From: Cupriavidus sp. U2
GTDB lineage: Bacteria; Pseudomonadota; Gammaproteobacteria; Burkholderiales; Burkholderiaceae
DNA length: 64,000 bases
Direction of reading: 5' to 3'
Assembly: GCF_009663685.2 (NCBI RefSeq)
Contig: NZ_RCOG02000001.1
Coordinates: 152-64,151 of the forward strand
Each line of letters starts with the position of its first letter. Position 1 is the first letter of the stretch. Under the pieces are notes generated by a model. The model saw only the letters and a list, made by a program, of their open reading frames with translations, had not been told where the DNA came from and did no database searches. The translations under genes and the position numbers were made by a program. Below are positions 9,662 to 18,253 of the stretch, piece after piece.

Positions 9662-10849
9662 TCAGGCCCGCTTCAGCCGCGCCTTTTCCCGCTCCAGATG
9701 GCGCTTGTGGCCGCTGCGGCGTTTCCACCAGATCAGCACGCCGGTCACGGCGAAGGCCAGCGGCATCAGGCCGAATGCGGTGATGAACGCGCGGCCGTAG
9801 GTGCCGAACGCCTCGCCGGTATGCAGCGGGAACAGCCACAGGATCAATGCGTCGCCGGACCGGGCATCGCGCGGATCGCGGGCGCCGAGCGGCCGCCCGG
9901 TATAGGCGTCGAGCCAGAGCCGCGTGGCGCCGCTGTCTTCCTGCAGTTCGCCCTCCTGGCGCAGTCGCACCTCGTAGGCATCGCCGGGCTTGCGCGGCAG
10001 GCTGATACGGGTGACCTGCGCCCCCGGGAACTGCTGCTGCGCCGCCGTCATGGCCTGGGCCGGGGTGATGGCGTGGGCGCCGGCCGGCGGCGTATCGGAC
10101 TGGTGCTTCACCTGCGGGCTCACGGTCATGACCGTGCTGATGATCGGCGTCACCCACTTCGGCAGGTTCAGATACCAGCCCGAAAACGCGATGGTGGCCA
10201 GCACGGGCGCCGCAAAGATGCCGCCCGCGCGGTGGAAGGTATAGACAAAGCGCGACCACGAACCGCCGTGCGCGATGCGCACCGACTGCTTCAGCGCCCG
10301 TAGCTTCATCTTGGGCCACCACAGCACGACGCCCATCAGCACCGTGAAGAACAGCACCATCCCGGTCACGCCGATGATGGTCTTGCCCGTGTCGCCGGAC
10401 AGCAGGTAGCGATGCAGGTGAAACAGCGTCGGCATGATCTGCTGGCGCGACAGCCCCGGCACGCCGAACAGGCGCTCGCCCTTCACGGCCAGCGTGACGG
10501 GGTCGATCATGACCTGCCGCGAGCGGCCCGGCATCGCCTCCGGCCCCTTGATCGGGTAGTAGGCGATGAACACGTCGTGTTCGTCGACCGGCAGCATCAG
10601 CAGGTTGGGCTTGCCATACTTCGGATCGGCCATCAGCCTGGCCGTGACCGATTCCACTGTGGCGGCACCCACCGGAATGCGCGTGGCCGACACCCCTTGC
10701 AGCAAGTCTGGATTGAGCCACTTGTCGATGTCGTCCCGCCAGGAAATCAGCGTGCCGGTCAGGCCCATCATGACGAACAGCAGGCCGAAGACCAGCCCGA
10801 TATAGCGATGCAGCTTGACAAAGACAGTACGCAGACGACCGGAGACCAT
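9662..10849 (-). CDS. PepSY-associated TM helix protein (iron-uptake type inner-membrane protein)
   Basis: 395-residue inner-membrane protein of the PepSY-TM family. An N-terminal helix pair begins at KLHRYIGLVFGLLFVMMGLTG (about 10-30). Further helices lie near IIGVTGMVLFFTVLMGVVLWW (about 160-180), FAAPVLATIAFSGWYL (about 205-220) and the C-terminal FGLMPLAFAVTGVLIWWKRR. A periplasmic PepSY-like region lies between, with histidines in the helices (LHRY, LFHLHRYL, FHRAGG). Relatives are often found beside TonB-dependent siderophore receptors and may act as ferric-siderophore reductases; no receptor is adjacent here, so the substrate is unknown. Start ATG 10849 is preceded by GAAAGAG. A palindrome at 10936-10948 upstream is a candidate operator. 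Confidence 0.85.
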   Translation of the reverse strand: MVSGRLRTVFVKLHRYIGLVFGLLFVMMGLTGTLISWRDDIDKWLNPDLLQGVSATRIPVGAATVESVTARLMADPKYGKPNLLMLPVDEHDVFIAYYPIKGPEAMPGRSRQVMIDPVTLAVKGERLFGVPGLSRQQIMPTLFHLHRYLLSGDTGKTIIGVTGMVLFFTVLMGVVLWWPKMKLRALKQSVRIAHGGSWSRFVYTFHRAGGIFAAPVLATIAFSGWYLNLPKWVTPIISTVMTVSPQVKHQSDTPPAGAHAITPAQAMTAAQQQFPGAQVTRISLPRKPGDAYEVRLRQEGELQEDSGATRLWLDAYTGRPLGARDPRDARSGDALILWLFPLHTGEAFGTYGRAFITAFGLMPLAFAVTGVLIWWKRRSGHKRHLEREKARLKRA

Positions 10850-10935
10850 GGGACTCTTTCTTTTGAAATGCAGCGCTTGACGCACATTTGGTAAGCTTTC
10901 GCAACGTATCTGTGCGCCACCGCCCAAATGCAAAT

Positions 10936-10948
10936 GCGAAGAATTCGC
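10936..10948. promoter_or_regulatory. Candidate operator palindrome upstream of the PepSY gene
   Basis: GCGAA-GAA-TTCGC is a perfect inverted repeat, extendable imperfectly to AATGCGAAGAATTCGCGATT, about 90 bases upstream of the PepSY start. PepSY-TM genes are often iron controlled, so a metal-responsive site is conceivable. The match to a Fur box is weak. Confidence 0.3.
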
Positions 10949-11025
10949 GATTCTAGCAGCGTGCCGTTAAGATCGTGGGCGCGCCACCCCTTGCGCCATC
11001 CGGTCCGCCCCCGCCCTGCCCTGCC

Positions 11026-11580
11026 ATGCCCCTGATCGAACTGGTTCCCGCCACTCCGGCCGACGCCGATCTGCTAGCCGCCATGCACGCCGAAAGCTGG
11101 CGCGATGCCTATGGCGGGCTGATTCCCGCCGATTACCTGGAAACCTATGCGCCGGCCGAACGGCTGGCCACCTGGCGCGCCCGGATGCTCGAAGGCGCCG
11201 AGGCCCCGCTGGAAGCCACCATCCTGCGTGTGAACGGGCAGCCAGCCGGATTCTCGTGCCTGATGCCGCTGGCCGAACCCGGCTATGGGATCTATCTGGA
11301 CAATCTCCATGTGATGAAAGCGTTTCACGGTCGTGGCTATGGCAGAACGCTGATGGCCCACTGTGCCGCGCGGGTGGCCAGCCAGTGGCCCGGCAAGCCG
11401 TTGTTTCTTTATGTACTCGACGGCAACACACAGGCGCGCGCGTTCTACCGGCGCCTGGGCGGCGTGGAATCGGAGGCCTTCGATGACCCGTTCCCGGGCA
11501 CGGACCTCATGGTGCCCATCCGCCGCGTCAGCTGGGACGACGTGGACGCGCTGGTCAGTCGGCTGGCGCCGGGGCCGTAG
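11026..11580 (+). CDS. GNAT family N-acetyltransferase
   Basis: 184-residue single-domain GNAT enzyme, predicted to transfer an acetyl group from acetyl-CoA to an unknown amine. The acetyl-CoA pyrophosphate-binding motif A is seen as [11 protein letters not shown] (residues 100-110), preceded by strand IYLDNLHV. Motif B follows as [20 protein letters not shown]. The N-terminus [22 protein letters not shown] is typical. ATG 11026 was chosen; a GTG or ATG further upstream would add a proline-rich stretch with no counterpart in the family. The 3' end overlaps convergent cobQ by 26 bp. Substrate cannot be predicted from sequence. Confidence 0.85.
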   Translation: MPLIELVPATPADADLLAAMHAESWRDAYGGLIPADYLETYAPAERLATWRARMLEGAEAPLEATILRVNGQPAGFSCLMPLAEPGYGIYLDNLHVMKAFHGRGYGRTLMAHCAARVASQWPGKPLFLYVLDGNTQARAFYRRLGGVESEAFDDPFPGTDLMVPIRRVSWDDVDALVSRLAPGP

Positions 11581-13135
11581 CCGCCAGCGGCCCGAACATC
11601 GCGCGCAGGTCGAGGTGCGCGGCCATGCTGTCGGCCAGCCTGTCGATCGACGCCTCGCGCAGTGCATCGAGCGCAATGCCCTCGGCCCGCGCCAGACCGG
11701 CCCAGCGCAGCAGCGCGCCGCAGGCGTCCGGATGGTCGAACAGGCCGTGGACATAGGTGGCCATCACCTGGTTGTCATCCGATACGGCGCCATCGGGCCT
11801 GGGATTGCCGCCCGCATAAGCCGCATCACTCGCATCATCCGAACCGTCCGCCGCGTCCAGCCACAGCGCCGGGCGCGCCAGTGCCGGGCCGTAGGTGATA
11901 CCCAGATGGATCTCGTACCCTTCCACCGCTGCCCCGCCAGTTGACGCATCGAGCCGGCCGGCGACGCGCCGCAACTGTTTCTCGGGCGCCAGCGTGGTGT
12001 CGAAGTCGAGCAGGCCCAGCCCATCGCTGGTGCCGGCCGGGCCTTCGCGGCCGTCGGGGTCGTGGATCCGCCGCCCCAGCATCTGCATGCCGCCGCAGAT
12101 GCCCATCAGCTTGCCTCCGTAGCGCAGGTGCCGCAGCAGCGCCGGCTGCCAGCCATTGGCGCGCAGGAAGGCCAGGTCGGCGCGCACGCTCTTGCTGCCC
12201 GGCAGGATCACCAGGTCCGCCGGCGGAATCGGCATGCCAGGGCCGATGAACTGCAGGTCGACGTTCGGGTGCGCCCGCAGCGCGTCGAAATCGGTATGGT
12301 TCGAGATGCGCGGCAGCACCGGCACGATCACGCGCAGCACATCGCCATCACGGCTGGCCACCTGCGCGCTGGCGATGGCGTCCTCTGCATCGAGATGCAG
12401 GCCGTGCAGGTACGGCAGCACACCGAACACGGGTTTGCCGGTGCGGGCTACAAGCCAGTCCAGGCCCGGCTGCAGCAGCGCGATATCGCCGCGAAAGCGG
12501 TTGATGATGAAGCCCTTCACGCGCGCCCGCTCGGATTCGGACAGGCAATCGAGCGTGCCCACCAAATGGGCGAACACGCCGCCGCGGTCGATATCGGCCA
12601 CCAGCACCACCGGGCAGTCGACGCGTTCGGCAAAGCCCATGTTGGCGATGTCGCGGTCACGCAGATTCACTTCGGCGGGGCTGCCCGCGCCTTCCACCAG
12701 CACCACGCCGTACGCCTGGCTCAGGCGCGCGTGGCTTTCCAGCACGGCGGCCATCGCCTGCGGCTTGTAGGCGTGATAGGCCTTGGCGTCGAGATCCATG
12801 CGCGCGCGACCGTGGATGATGACTTGGGCGCCGATGTCGCTGCTCGGCTTGAGCAGCACCGGATTCATGTCGGTATGGGGCTGCAGGCCGGCCGCCTGCG
12901 CCTGCAGCGCCTGGGCGCGCCCGATTTCGCCACCATCGACGGTGACCGCGCTGTTCAGCGCCATGTTCTGTGGCTTGAACGGGGCCACGGCCACCCCGGC
13001 GCGCGCCAGGACGCGGCACAGGCCGGCCACGACGGTACTTTTGCCCGCATCGGACGTGGTGCCCTGAACCATCAGGGTGCCGCGCAAGCCACGCGGCGCA
13101 AACGGACAGGGATTGGCAGACGGATCGTTTCGCAT
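11555..13135 (-). CDS. cobQ: Cobyric acid synthase (adenosylcobyric acid synthase, glutamine-hydrolysing)
   Basis: 526 residues. It amidates adenosylcobyrinic acid a,c-diamide at four carboxylates to give adenosylcobyric acid. The N-terminal dethiobiotin-synthetase-like ATPase domain begins with the P-loop [11 protein letters not shown] (residues 24-34) and contains KPQNMALNS. The C-terminal class I glutamine amidotransferase domain has the nucleophile cysteine in [11 protein letters not shown] and a catalytic histidine in [10 protein letters not shown] linker of about 25 residues rich in D, A and G ([14 protein letters not shown]) before the last helix is slightly unusual. The gene is monocistronic on the minus strand, divergent from cobU across 107 bp, and has no visible riboswitch of its own. 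ATG 13135 precedes the conserved core by about 20 residues. Confidence 0.95.
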   Translation of the reverse strand: MRNDPSANPCPFAPRGLRGTLMVQGTTSDAGKSTVVAGLCRVLARAGVAVAPFKPQNMALNSAVTVDGGEIGRAQALQAQAAGLQPHTDMNPVLLKPSSDIGAQVIIHGRARMDLDAKAYHAYKPQAMAAVLESHARLSQAYGVVLVEGAGSPAEVNLRDRDIANMGFAERVDCPVVLVADIDRGGVFAHLVGTLDCLSESERARVKGFIINRFRGDIALLQPGLDWLVARTGKPVFGVLPYLHGLHLDAEDAIASAQVASRDGDVLRVIVPVLPRISNHTDFDALRAHPNVDLQFIGPGMPIPPADLVILPGSKSVRADLAFLRANGWQPALLRHLRYGGKLMGICGGMQMLGRRIHDPDGREGPAGTSDGLGLLDFDTTLAPEKQLRRVAGRLDASTGGAAVEGYEIHLGITYGPALARPALWLDAADGSDDASDAAYAGGNPRPDGAVSDDNQVMATYVHGLFDHPDACGALLRWAGLARAEGIALDALREASIDRLADSMAAHLDLRAMFGPLAATAPAPAD

Positions 13136-13242
13136 CGCGCGATTATGGCAGCAGCGGCCGGCCATCCGCACAGCGCCTTCGGCCGGAAAACTCTGCAGAT
13201 TCCTGCATGCGGCCGGGGGATGCGACGGCTACAATACGCCGG

Positions 13243-13983
13243 ATGAAGACCCAAGCCCCGCCCCAGGCGCTCAATCTCTCGGCCATTTCCGAACCGGCTT
13301 CAGCAGGTGCGGTCACGGACGCCAATCCGGTGACCGAGGCGGAACCGCAGCCGCAGGCCGGCACCGCCGCGCCGCGCGAACTGACGCTGGTGCTGGGCGG
13401 CGCGCGCTCGGGCAAGAGCCATTTCGCCGAACAGCTCGCCGCCGATCATGCGGCCCTGACGCGCGGCCCGGTCACCTACATCGCCACGGCCCGGCACGAC
13501 GCCGAAGCGGCCGATCAGGAAATGGAAGTCCGCATCGCGCTGCATCGCGCGCGCCGGCCGGCCGACTGGACGCTGGTGGAAGAGCCGGTGCATCTGGCCG
13601 ACGCGCTCTACGCGCATGCGCGCCACGACGGCTGCATCCTCGTCGATTGCGTGACGCTGTGGCTCAACAACCTTGTCTTCGGCGAGAACCGCGAGTATCC
13701 CGAACACGGCGTCATCACGCCGCCGCCAGCCTTTACCGAGGAGATCGACGCGCTGATGACGGCGCTGCCGATGCTGCCCGGCCATGTGATCCTGGTGTCG
13801 AATGAAATCGGCTTTGGCGTGGTGCCGATGGGCGCCATCACGCGTTTCTACGTGGACGAGCTGGGCCGGCTGAACCAGAAGCTGGCCGCCGCCGCCGATC
13901 GCGTGCGGCTGCTGGTCGCCGGCATCCCGGTATCGATCAAGGACCCCGCTCCGTCCCAGGCTCGCGGCGCCCACACACGATGA
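13243..13983 (+). CDS. cobU: Adenosylcobinamide kinase / adenosylcobinamide-phosphate guanylyltransferase
   Basis: 246-residue bifunctional enzyme (CobU/CobP) that phosphorylates adenosylcobinamide and transfers GMP to give AdoCbi-GDP. The P-loop LVLGGARSGKSHFAE is at residues 49-63. The kinase/GMP-binding segment ILVDCVTLWLNNLVF and the strand VILVSNEIGFGVVP follow, all typical. An N-terminal extension of about 45 residues rich in A, P, E and T precedes the usual start and looks disordered. ATG 13243 lies only a few bases after a TACAAT -10-like hexamer (about 13230-13235), so either the mRNA is nearly leaderless or translation begins slightly later. The gene overlaps cbiB by ATGA. Confidence 0.94.
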   Translation: MKTQAPPQALNLSAISEPASAGAVTDANPVTEAEPQPQAGTAAPRELTLVLGGARSGKSHFAEQLAADHAALTRGPVTYIATARHDAEAADQEMEVRIALHRARRPADWTLVEEPVHLADALYAHARHDGCILVDCVTLWLNNLVFGENREYPEHGVITPPPAFTEEIDALMTALPMLPGHVILVSNEIGFGVVPMGAITRFYVDELGRLNQKLAAAADRVRLLVAGIPVSIKDPAPSQARGAHTR

Positions 13984-14957
13984 TCATGCTGTCCTGGCCT
14001 GCCTGCGTGGCGGCCGCACTTGCCGGCGTGCTGCTGGACCGCTGGCTTGGCGAGCCGCGCCGCTGGCATCCGCTGGTCGGGTTTGGCCGTCTCGCGTCGG
14101 CCGTCGCCAACCGTCTCAATCGCCCCGAACGCAGCGCCGCGCGTCAGCGCCTGGCCGGACTGCTCGCGTGGGCGCTGGTGGTGCTTGGGCCGGCTGCGCT
14201 GGCCGCATGGCTGGTCTCGCTGGCGGCCCAGGTCCATCCGATGCTGGCCTGGGCGCTGCACGCCGTCGCGCTCTACTTCGCGCTGGGCGCCTGCAGCCTG
14301 ACGCAGCACATCGCCCCGATTGCCGATGCACTGAGCCGCAACGACCTGCCCGCCGCGCGCACGCTGACGGCGCGCATCGTGTCGCGCGACACGGCCGATG
14401 CCGACGCCGAAGCGCTGGCGCGGGCCGCCTGCGAATCGGCCCTGGAAAACGGCAACGATGCCATCTTCGGTGCGCTGTTCTGGTTCCTCGTCGGCGGCGC
14501 GCCAGCCGTGATCGTCTTCCGGCTGGCCAATACGCTCGATGCCATGTGGGGCTATCGCACGCCGCGCTGGGAAATGTTCGGCTGGGCTGCTGCCCGCATC
14601 GACGATGGGTTGAACCTGGTGCCGGCGCGGCTGACCGCGCTGTCGTACGCGCTGCTGGGCGCCACCGCGCAGGCGATACGCTGCTGGCGCACGCAGGCCC
14701 CGGCCTGGTCGAGCCCGAACGCCGGCCCCGTGATGGCGGCCGGTGCCGGCGCGGTGGGCGTGGCGCTGGGCGGTGGCGCGCGCTACCACGGCGAGTGGGA
14801 AGAACGCCCGCCGCTGGGCATCGGCGCCGCCCCGGGCGCCGCGCACGTCCACGCCTGTCTGCGGCTCGTGCAGCGCACGCTGTGGCTGTGGCTCGGTGTG
14901 GCGATGCTGAGCGTGCCGCTGGTGGCAGTGCTGGTTGCGAAATGGGGATCGGCGTGA
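13980..14957 (+). CDS. cbiB: Adenosylcobinamide-phosphate synthase
   Basis: 325-residue polytopic inner-membrane protein (CbiB, called CobD in Pseudomonas nomenclature). It attaches aminopropanol phosphate to adenosylcobyric acid. The signature DRWLGEPRRWHPLVGFGRL lies near residues 18-36, and several hydrophobic helices follow (for example LLAWALVVLGPAALAAWLVS). The conserved ARTLTARIVSRDT and ESALENGNDAIFGALFWFLVGG are characteristic of the family. The ATG overlaps the cobU stop (ATGA); a second in-frame ATG at 13986 is equally good. Downstream cobD overlaps by 16 bp, which supports one polycistronic, translationally coupled unit. Confidence 0.94.
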   Translation: MIMLSWPACVAAALAGVLLDRWLGEPRRWHPLVGFGRLASAVANRLNRPERSAARQRLAGLLAWALVVLGPAALAAWLVSLAAQVHPMLAWALHAVALYFALGACSLTQHIAPIADALSRNDLPAARTLTARIVSRDTADADAEALARAACESALENGNDAIFGALFWFLVGGAPAVIVFRLANTLDAMWGYRTPRWEMFGWAAARIDDGLNLVPARLTALSYALLGATAQAIRCWRTQAPAWSSPNAGPVMAAGAGAVGVALGGGARYHGEWEERPPLGIGAAPGAAHVHACLRLVQRTLWLWLGVAMLSVPLVAVLVAKWGSA

Positions 14958-16009
14958 GCGGCGCCCCGGCCCCGATCCGTCATGGCGGCAACCTGCTGGC
15001 CGCCGTGCGCCGCTACGGCCGTGCGGCGGAAAACTGGCTCGATCTGTCCACCGGCATCAATCCGGCCGGCTATCCGGTGCCAGCGCTGCCTGCCGACGCC
15101 TGGCAGCGGCTGCCGCAGGACGACGACGGCCTGGCGGAGATCGCCGCGCAGGCCTATGGCGCGCCGCACGCGCTGCCCGTGGCGGGTTCGCAGGCGGCCA
15201 TCCGCACGCTGCCCACCTTGCTGCGACCGGGGCGCGTGGGCATCGCCGCGCTGGGCTACAGCGAATATGCGCCCGCATTCGCGCTGGCCGGCCATACGGT
15301 GGTGCCGCTCGACGAGCAGGACTTCGCCCGCGACGACCTGCCAGCCTGGCTCGATCATCTGGTCGTCGTCAATCCGAACAATCCGACCGCACGGCTGCTC
15401 TCGCCCGACCGGCTGCTGCGCTGGCATGCGCAGCTGGACACGCTGATCGTCGACGAGGCGTTCCTCGACAGCACCACCGCGCCATCGCTGGCCGCGCACA
15501 CCGGCCAGCCCGGACTGGTCGTGCTGCGCTCGATCGGCAAGTTCTACGGGCTGGCGGGCATGCGCTGCGGCTTCGTGCTGGCCGAATCCGGCCTGCTCGA
15601 TGCCCTGTCGCGCCGGCTTGGACACTGGACCGTCTCCGGGCCGGCCCGCGCCGTGGCTCGGCTGGCGCTGACCGATACCGCGTGGCAGGCCGCCACCCGC
15701 ACGGCGCTGCATCGACAGGGCCAGCGCCTGGCGATGCTGCTGCGTGACCACGGGCTGACGCCGGTATCGCAGCCGCTGTTCAGCTGGGTGCCCGATGCCC
15801 GCGCACCTGCCCTGCATGAGGCGCTCGCCCGGCAAGGTGTCTGGACGCGCCTGTTCGATGCCGCTGGCGGCTGCCCGGTCAGCCTGCGTCTGGGCCTGCC
15901 GCCCGATGCCGAGGATGCCTGGCAGCGCCTCGATACGGCACTGGGCGCGGCACGATCCGACCTGCAAGCCGGCGCCACAGACCACCCCATCCTCACCGGA
16001 CCACGATGA
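14942..16009 (+). CDS. cobD: Threonine-phosphate decarboxylase (PLP-dependent, fold type I)
   Basis: 355 residues. It decarboxylates threonine-O-3-phosphate to (R)-1-amino-2-propanol phosphate, the linker used by CbiB. The class I/II aminotransferase fold is evident: RHGGNLLAAVRRYG at the N-terminus, VVVNPNNPTARLL (about 140-152), and the PLP lysine in VLRSIGKFYGLAGMRCGF. The ATG at 14942 overlaps cbiB by 16 bases; a GTG at 14954 overlapping its stop (GTGA) is an alternative that would remove four residues. Its stop overlaps btuF by ATGA. In Pseudomonas nomenclature this gene is cobC. Confidence 0.93.
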   Translation: MGIGVSGAPAPIRHGGNLLAAVRRYGRAAENWLDLSTGINPAGYPVPALPADAWQRLPQDDDGLAEIAAQAYGAPHALPVAGSQAAIRTLPTLLRPGRVGIAALGYSEYAPAFALAGHTVVPLDEQDFARDDLPAWLDHLVVVNPNNPTARLLSPDRLLRWHAQLDTLIVDEAFLDSTTAPSLAAHTGQPGLVVLRSIGKFYGLAGMRCGFVLAESGLLDALSRRLGHWTVSGPARAVARLALTDTAWQAATRTALHRQGQRLAMLLRDHGLTPVSQPLFSWVPDARAPALHEALARQGVWTRLFDAAGGCPVSLRLGLPPDAEDAWQRLDTALGAARSDLQAGATDHPILTGPR

Positions 16010-16902
16010 AGGCCCCCTCGTTCCTGCTCGCCACGGCGCTGCTCGCCAGCCCCTGTGCCCATGCCGCCGTCACCGTCACCGACGACGCCGGCCAGACCGT
16101 CACGCTGGCCCAGCCCGCGCGGCGCATCGTCTCGCTGGCCCCGCACGTGACCGAGCTGATCTACGCGGCCGGCGGTGGCGATCGCATCGTCGGCACGGTC
16201 AGCTACAGCGATTACCCGCCGCAGGCGCGCGACATCCCGCGCGTGGGCGACAACAAGGCGCTGGACCTGGAACGCATCGCCGCGCTTAAGCCCGACTTGA
16301 TCGTGGTCTGGCGCCATGGCAACGCCCAGAAGCAGACCGACCGCCTGCGCGCGCTGGGCATGCCGCTGTTCTTCAGCGAGCCGCGCCGCCTGGAATCGAT
16401 ACCGGAAAATCTTGAAAAGCTTGGCACGCTGATGGGAACGGAGGCCGTGGCCAACCGGGCCGCCACCGACTTCCGCCAGCAGGTCACGACGCTGCGCAAG
16501 ACCTATGCCGATCGCCCGCCGGTGACGGTGTTCTATCAGGTATGGCAGCAGCCGCTGATGACGCTGAATGGCCAGCATCTGGTCAGCGACCTGCTGACGC
16601 TGTGTGGCGGCCGCAACCTGTTCGCCCGGGAGGCGCCGCTGGTGCCCACGGTGTCGGTGGAGGCCGTGGTGGCCGGCAATCCCGAGGTCATGCTGACGGC
16701 CGGCATGGGCGCCACGCGCCCGGACAAGCCGCTGGCGGATTTTTCGATGTGGGAGAAATGGAGGCAGGTCACCGCCGTGGCGCGCAACAACCTGTTCATC
16801 ATCGACGGCGATCTGGTCAACCGCGCAGGCCCGCGCGTGGTGCAGGGCGCGGCCGAAATCTGCAAGGATCTCGAACTCGCGCGCTCGCGGCGCGGCAACT
16901 AG
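16006..16902 (+). CDS. btuF: Cobalamin-type ABC transporter periplasmic binding protein (BtuF-like)
   Basis: 298 residues with a signal peptide (FLLATALLASPCAHAA, cleavage near residue 20) and a class III periplasmic binding fold. Visible family features are RRIVSLAPHVTELIYAAGGG, DYPPQARDIPRVGD and LDLERIAALKPDLIVVW, closely resembling BtuF, which delivers vitamin B12 or corrinoids to BtuCD. The gene ends a four-gene plus-strand operon, while BtuC and BtuD lie on the opposite strand in the facing operon. Its TAG stop shares a CTAG tetranucleotide with the stop of convergent cobC. Specificity for B12 is inferred from the setting; heme or siderophore binders look similar. Confidence 0.87.
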   Translation: MKAPSFLLATALLASPCAHAAVTVTDDAGQTVTLAQPARRIVSLAPHVTELIYAAGGGDRIVGTVSYSDYPPQARDIPRVGDNKALDLERIAALKPDLIVVWRHGNAQKQTDRLRALGMPLFFSEPRRLESIPENLEKLGTLMGTEAVANRAATDFRQQVTTLRKTYADRPPVTVFYQVWQQPLMTLNGQHLVSDLLTLCGGRNLFAREAPLVPTVSVEAVVAGNPEVMLTAGMGATRPDKPLADFSMWEKWRQVTAVARNNLFIIDGDLVNRAGPRVVQGAAEICKDLELARSRRGN

Positions 16903-17480
16903 CCGGCCACGCGATTCCACCACTCCAGCCTCGGCGCGCCATCGCCCAGGCTGAACTTGCAGGTGGCGCCGAACCCGAGCGGCCAGTTCAGCGTCTGCGC
17001 CAGTGCCATCCCCAGCCAATGGGCGGCCAGCATGCGCATCGGCCCGGCGTGGGTCACCGCCCACAACCGCGTATCCGATTCGACATCGAGCGCATCGGCC
17101 CACTCGGCCACGCGCGCCGACACCTGCGCCGGGCTTTCGCCGCCGTGCGGGCGGGCGCCCATCAGATCGGCCGCCCACAGATCCAGCGCGTCGCGCGGAA
17201 TCTCGGCCCAGGGCTGCCCTTCCCACGTGCCGAAATCCATCTCGCGCAGGCGCGGCTCCACATCGGCAACGCGCAGTTCCGGCAGGCAGGCCACCAGTTG
17301 TGCGGCCGTGTCGCGCGCGCGCAGCGCGGGGCTGGTCACGATGCGATGCGGCGATGCCAGACCGGCCACGATCCGCATCGGGGCGGGCGTGACAGGCATC
17401 GTCAGCGTCAGGTCGAGACTGCCGTAGCAGATGCCCGCCGCCACCTCGGGCTGCGCGTGGCGAATTAGTAGAACTTCCAT
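16899..17480 (-). CDS. cobC: Alpha-ribazole-5'-phosphate phosphatase (histidine phosphatase family)
   Basis: 193-residue phosphoglycerate-mutase-like phosphatase. The phosphohistidine motif is LLIRHAQPE (residues 4-12), with RHA instead of the commoner RHG. REMDFGTWEGQPW and the second active-site histidine in LWAVTHAGPMR complete the site. In cobalamin synthesis CobC removes the phosphate from alpha-ribazole phosphate or adenosylcobalamin phosphate. ATG 17480 overlaps the cobS 3' end by 16 bases, so it is the last gene of the riboswitch-controlled btuB operon. It ends tail to tail with btuF, sharing the palindrome CTAG. Confidence 0.88.
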   Translation of the reverse strand: MEVLLIRHAQPEVAAGICYGSLDLTLTMPVTPAPMRIVAGLASPHRIVTSPALRARDTAAQLVACLPELRVADVEPRLREMDFGTWEGQPWAEIPRDALDLWAADLMGARPHGGESPAQVSARVAEWADALDVESDTRLWAVTHAGPMRMLAAHWLGMALAQTLNWPLGFGATCKFSLGDGAPRLEWWNRVAG

Positions 17481-18241
17481 GCCGCGGCGACCAGGTAGAT
17501 CGACAGCTCGGCAAGCTGCTGGGACATGCCCAGGCAATCGCCGGTATAGCCGCCGATGCGCCGCACGAAATAGGCCCCGAGCGCGGCGCGCAGGCCGGCC
17601 AGCCCCAGCACGGTCACCATGGTGAACCACGGCGAGACCCACAGCAGCGGCAGCACGCCACAGGCCAGCGCAAAGAGCAGGCTTCGCGTTTCCAGCCGCT
17701 GGGCCACCGGCTTGGCCTTGCCTTCGTGGCGCACGTAGTCGTGCGTGGCCAGGAACGTGATGGCCATGGCGCGGCTGGCGCCGTGGCCTGCCACCAGCAC
17801 CGCCAGCAGCATCGCGCCGCCGTGGGTTTCGCCGACGGACACCAGCAGTTGCCATTTCAGCAGCAGCGCCACCACGATGGCGATGGCACCGAAGGCGCCC
17901 ACGCGGGAGTCATGCATGATCCGCAGCACGTCCTCGGGCCGGTAGCCGCCGCCGAAGGCATCCACGCAGTCGGCCAGCCCATCCTCGTGGAACGCGCCCG
18001 TCAGCAGCAGCGTGGCAGCCATGCCCAGCACGATGGCCACCGACGGCGACCAGAGCTGCCATGCAAGGCCCGTCACCAATGCCCCCGCCACGCCCACCAG
18101 CAGGCCCACCGCCGGAAAATAGCGTGCGGCGGCGTTCAGGTAGTGCGGCGCGAACCCCACCCACACCGCCAGCCGCTGCGGCATGGGCACGCGCGTGAAG
18201 TAGCCCACGGCGGTCAGGAAGAAGCGGAGTTCGTCGGCCAT
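17465..18241 (-). CDS. cobS: Adenosylcobinamide-GDP ribazoletransferase (cobalamin synthase)
   Basis: 258-residue integral membrane protein that joins AdoCbi-GDP with alpha-ribazole (phosphate) to make adenosylcobalamin (phosphate). Recognisable CobS features are FFLTAVGYFTRVPMP at the N-terminus, LTGAFHEDGLADCVDAFGGG with the acidic metal-binding residues, IMHDSRVGAFG, and GHGASRAMAI. Five to six hydrophobic helices are visible. It follows cobT by 12 bases and overlaps cobC by 16 bases. It acts at the inner membrane with CbiB. Confidence 0.95.
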   Translation of the reverse strand: MADELRFFLTAVGYFTRVPMPQRLAVWVGFAPHYLNAAARYFPAVGLLVGVAGALVTGLAWQLWSPSVAIVLGMAATLLLTGAFHEDGLADCVDAFGGGYRPEDVLRIMHDSRVGAFGAIAIVVALLLKWQLLVSVGETHGGAMLLAVLVAGHGASRAMAITFLATHDYVRHEGKAKPVAQRLETRSLLFALACGVLPLLWVSPWFTMVTVLGLAGLRAALGAYFVRRIGGYTGDCLGMSQQLAELSIYLVAAAWKFY

Positions 18242-18253
18242 GGCGTCTGCGGT

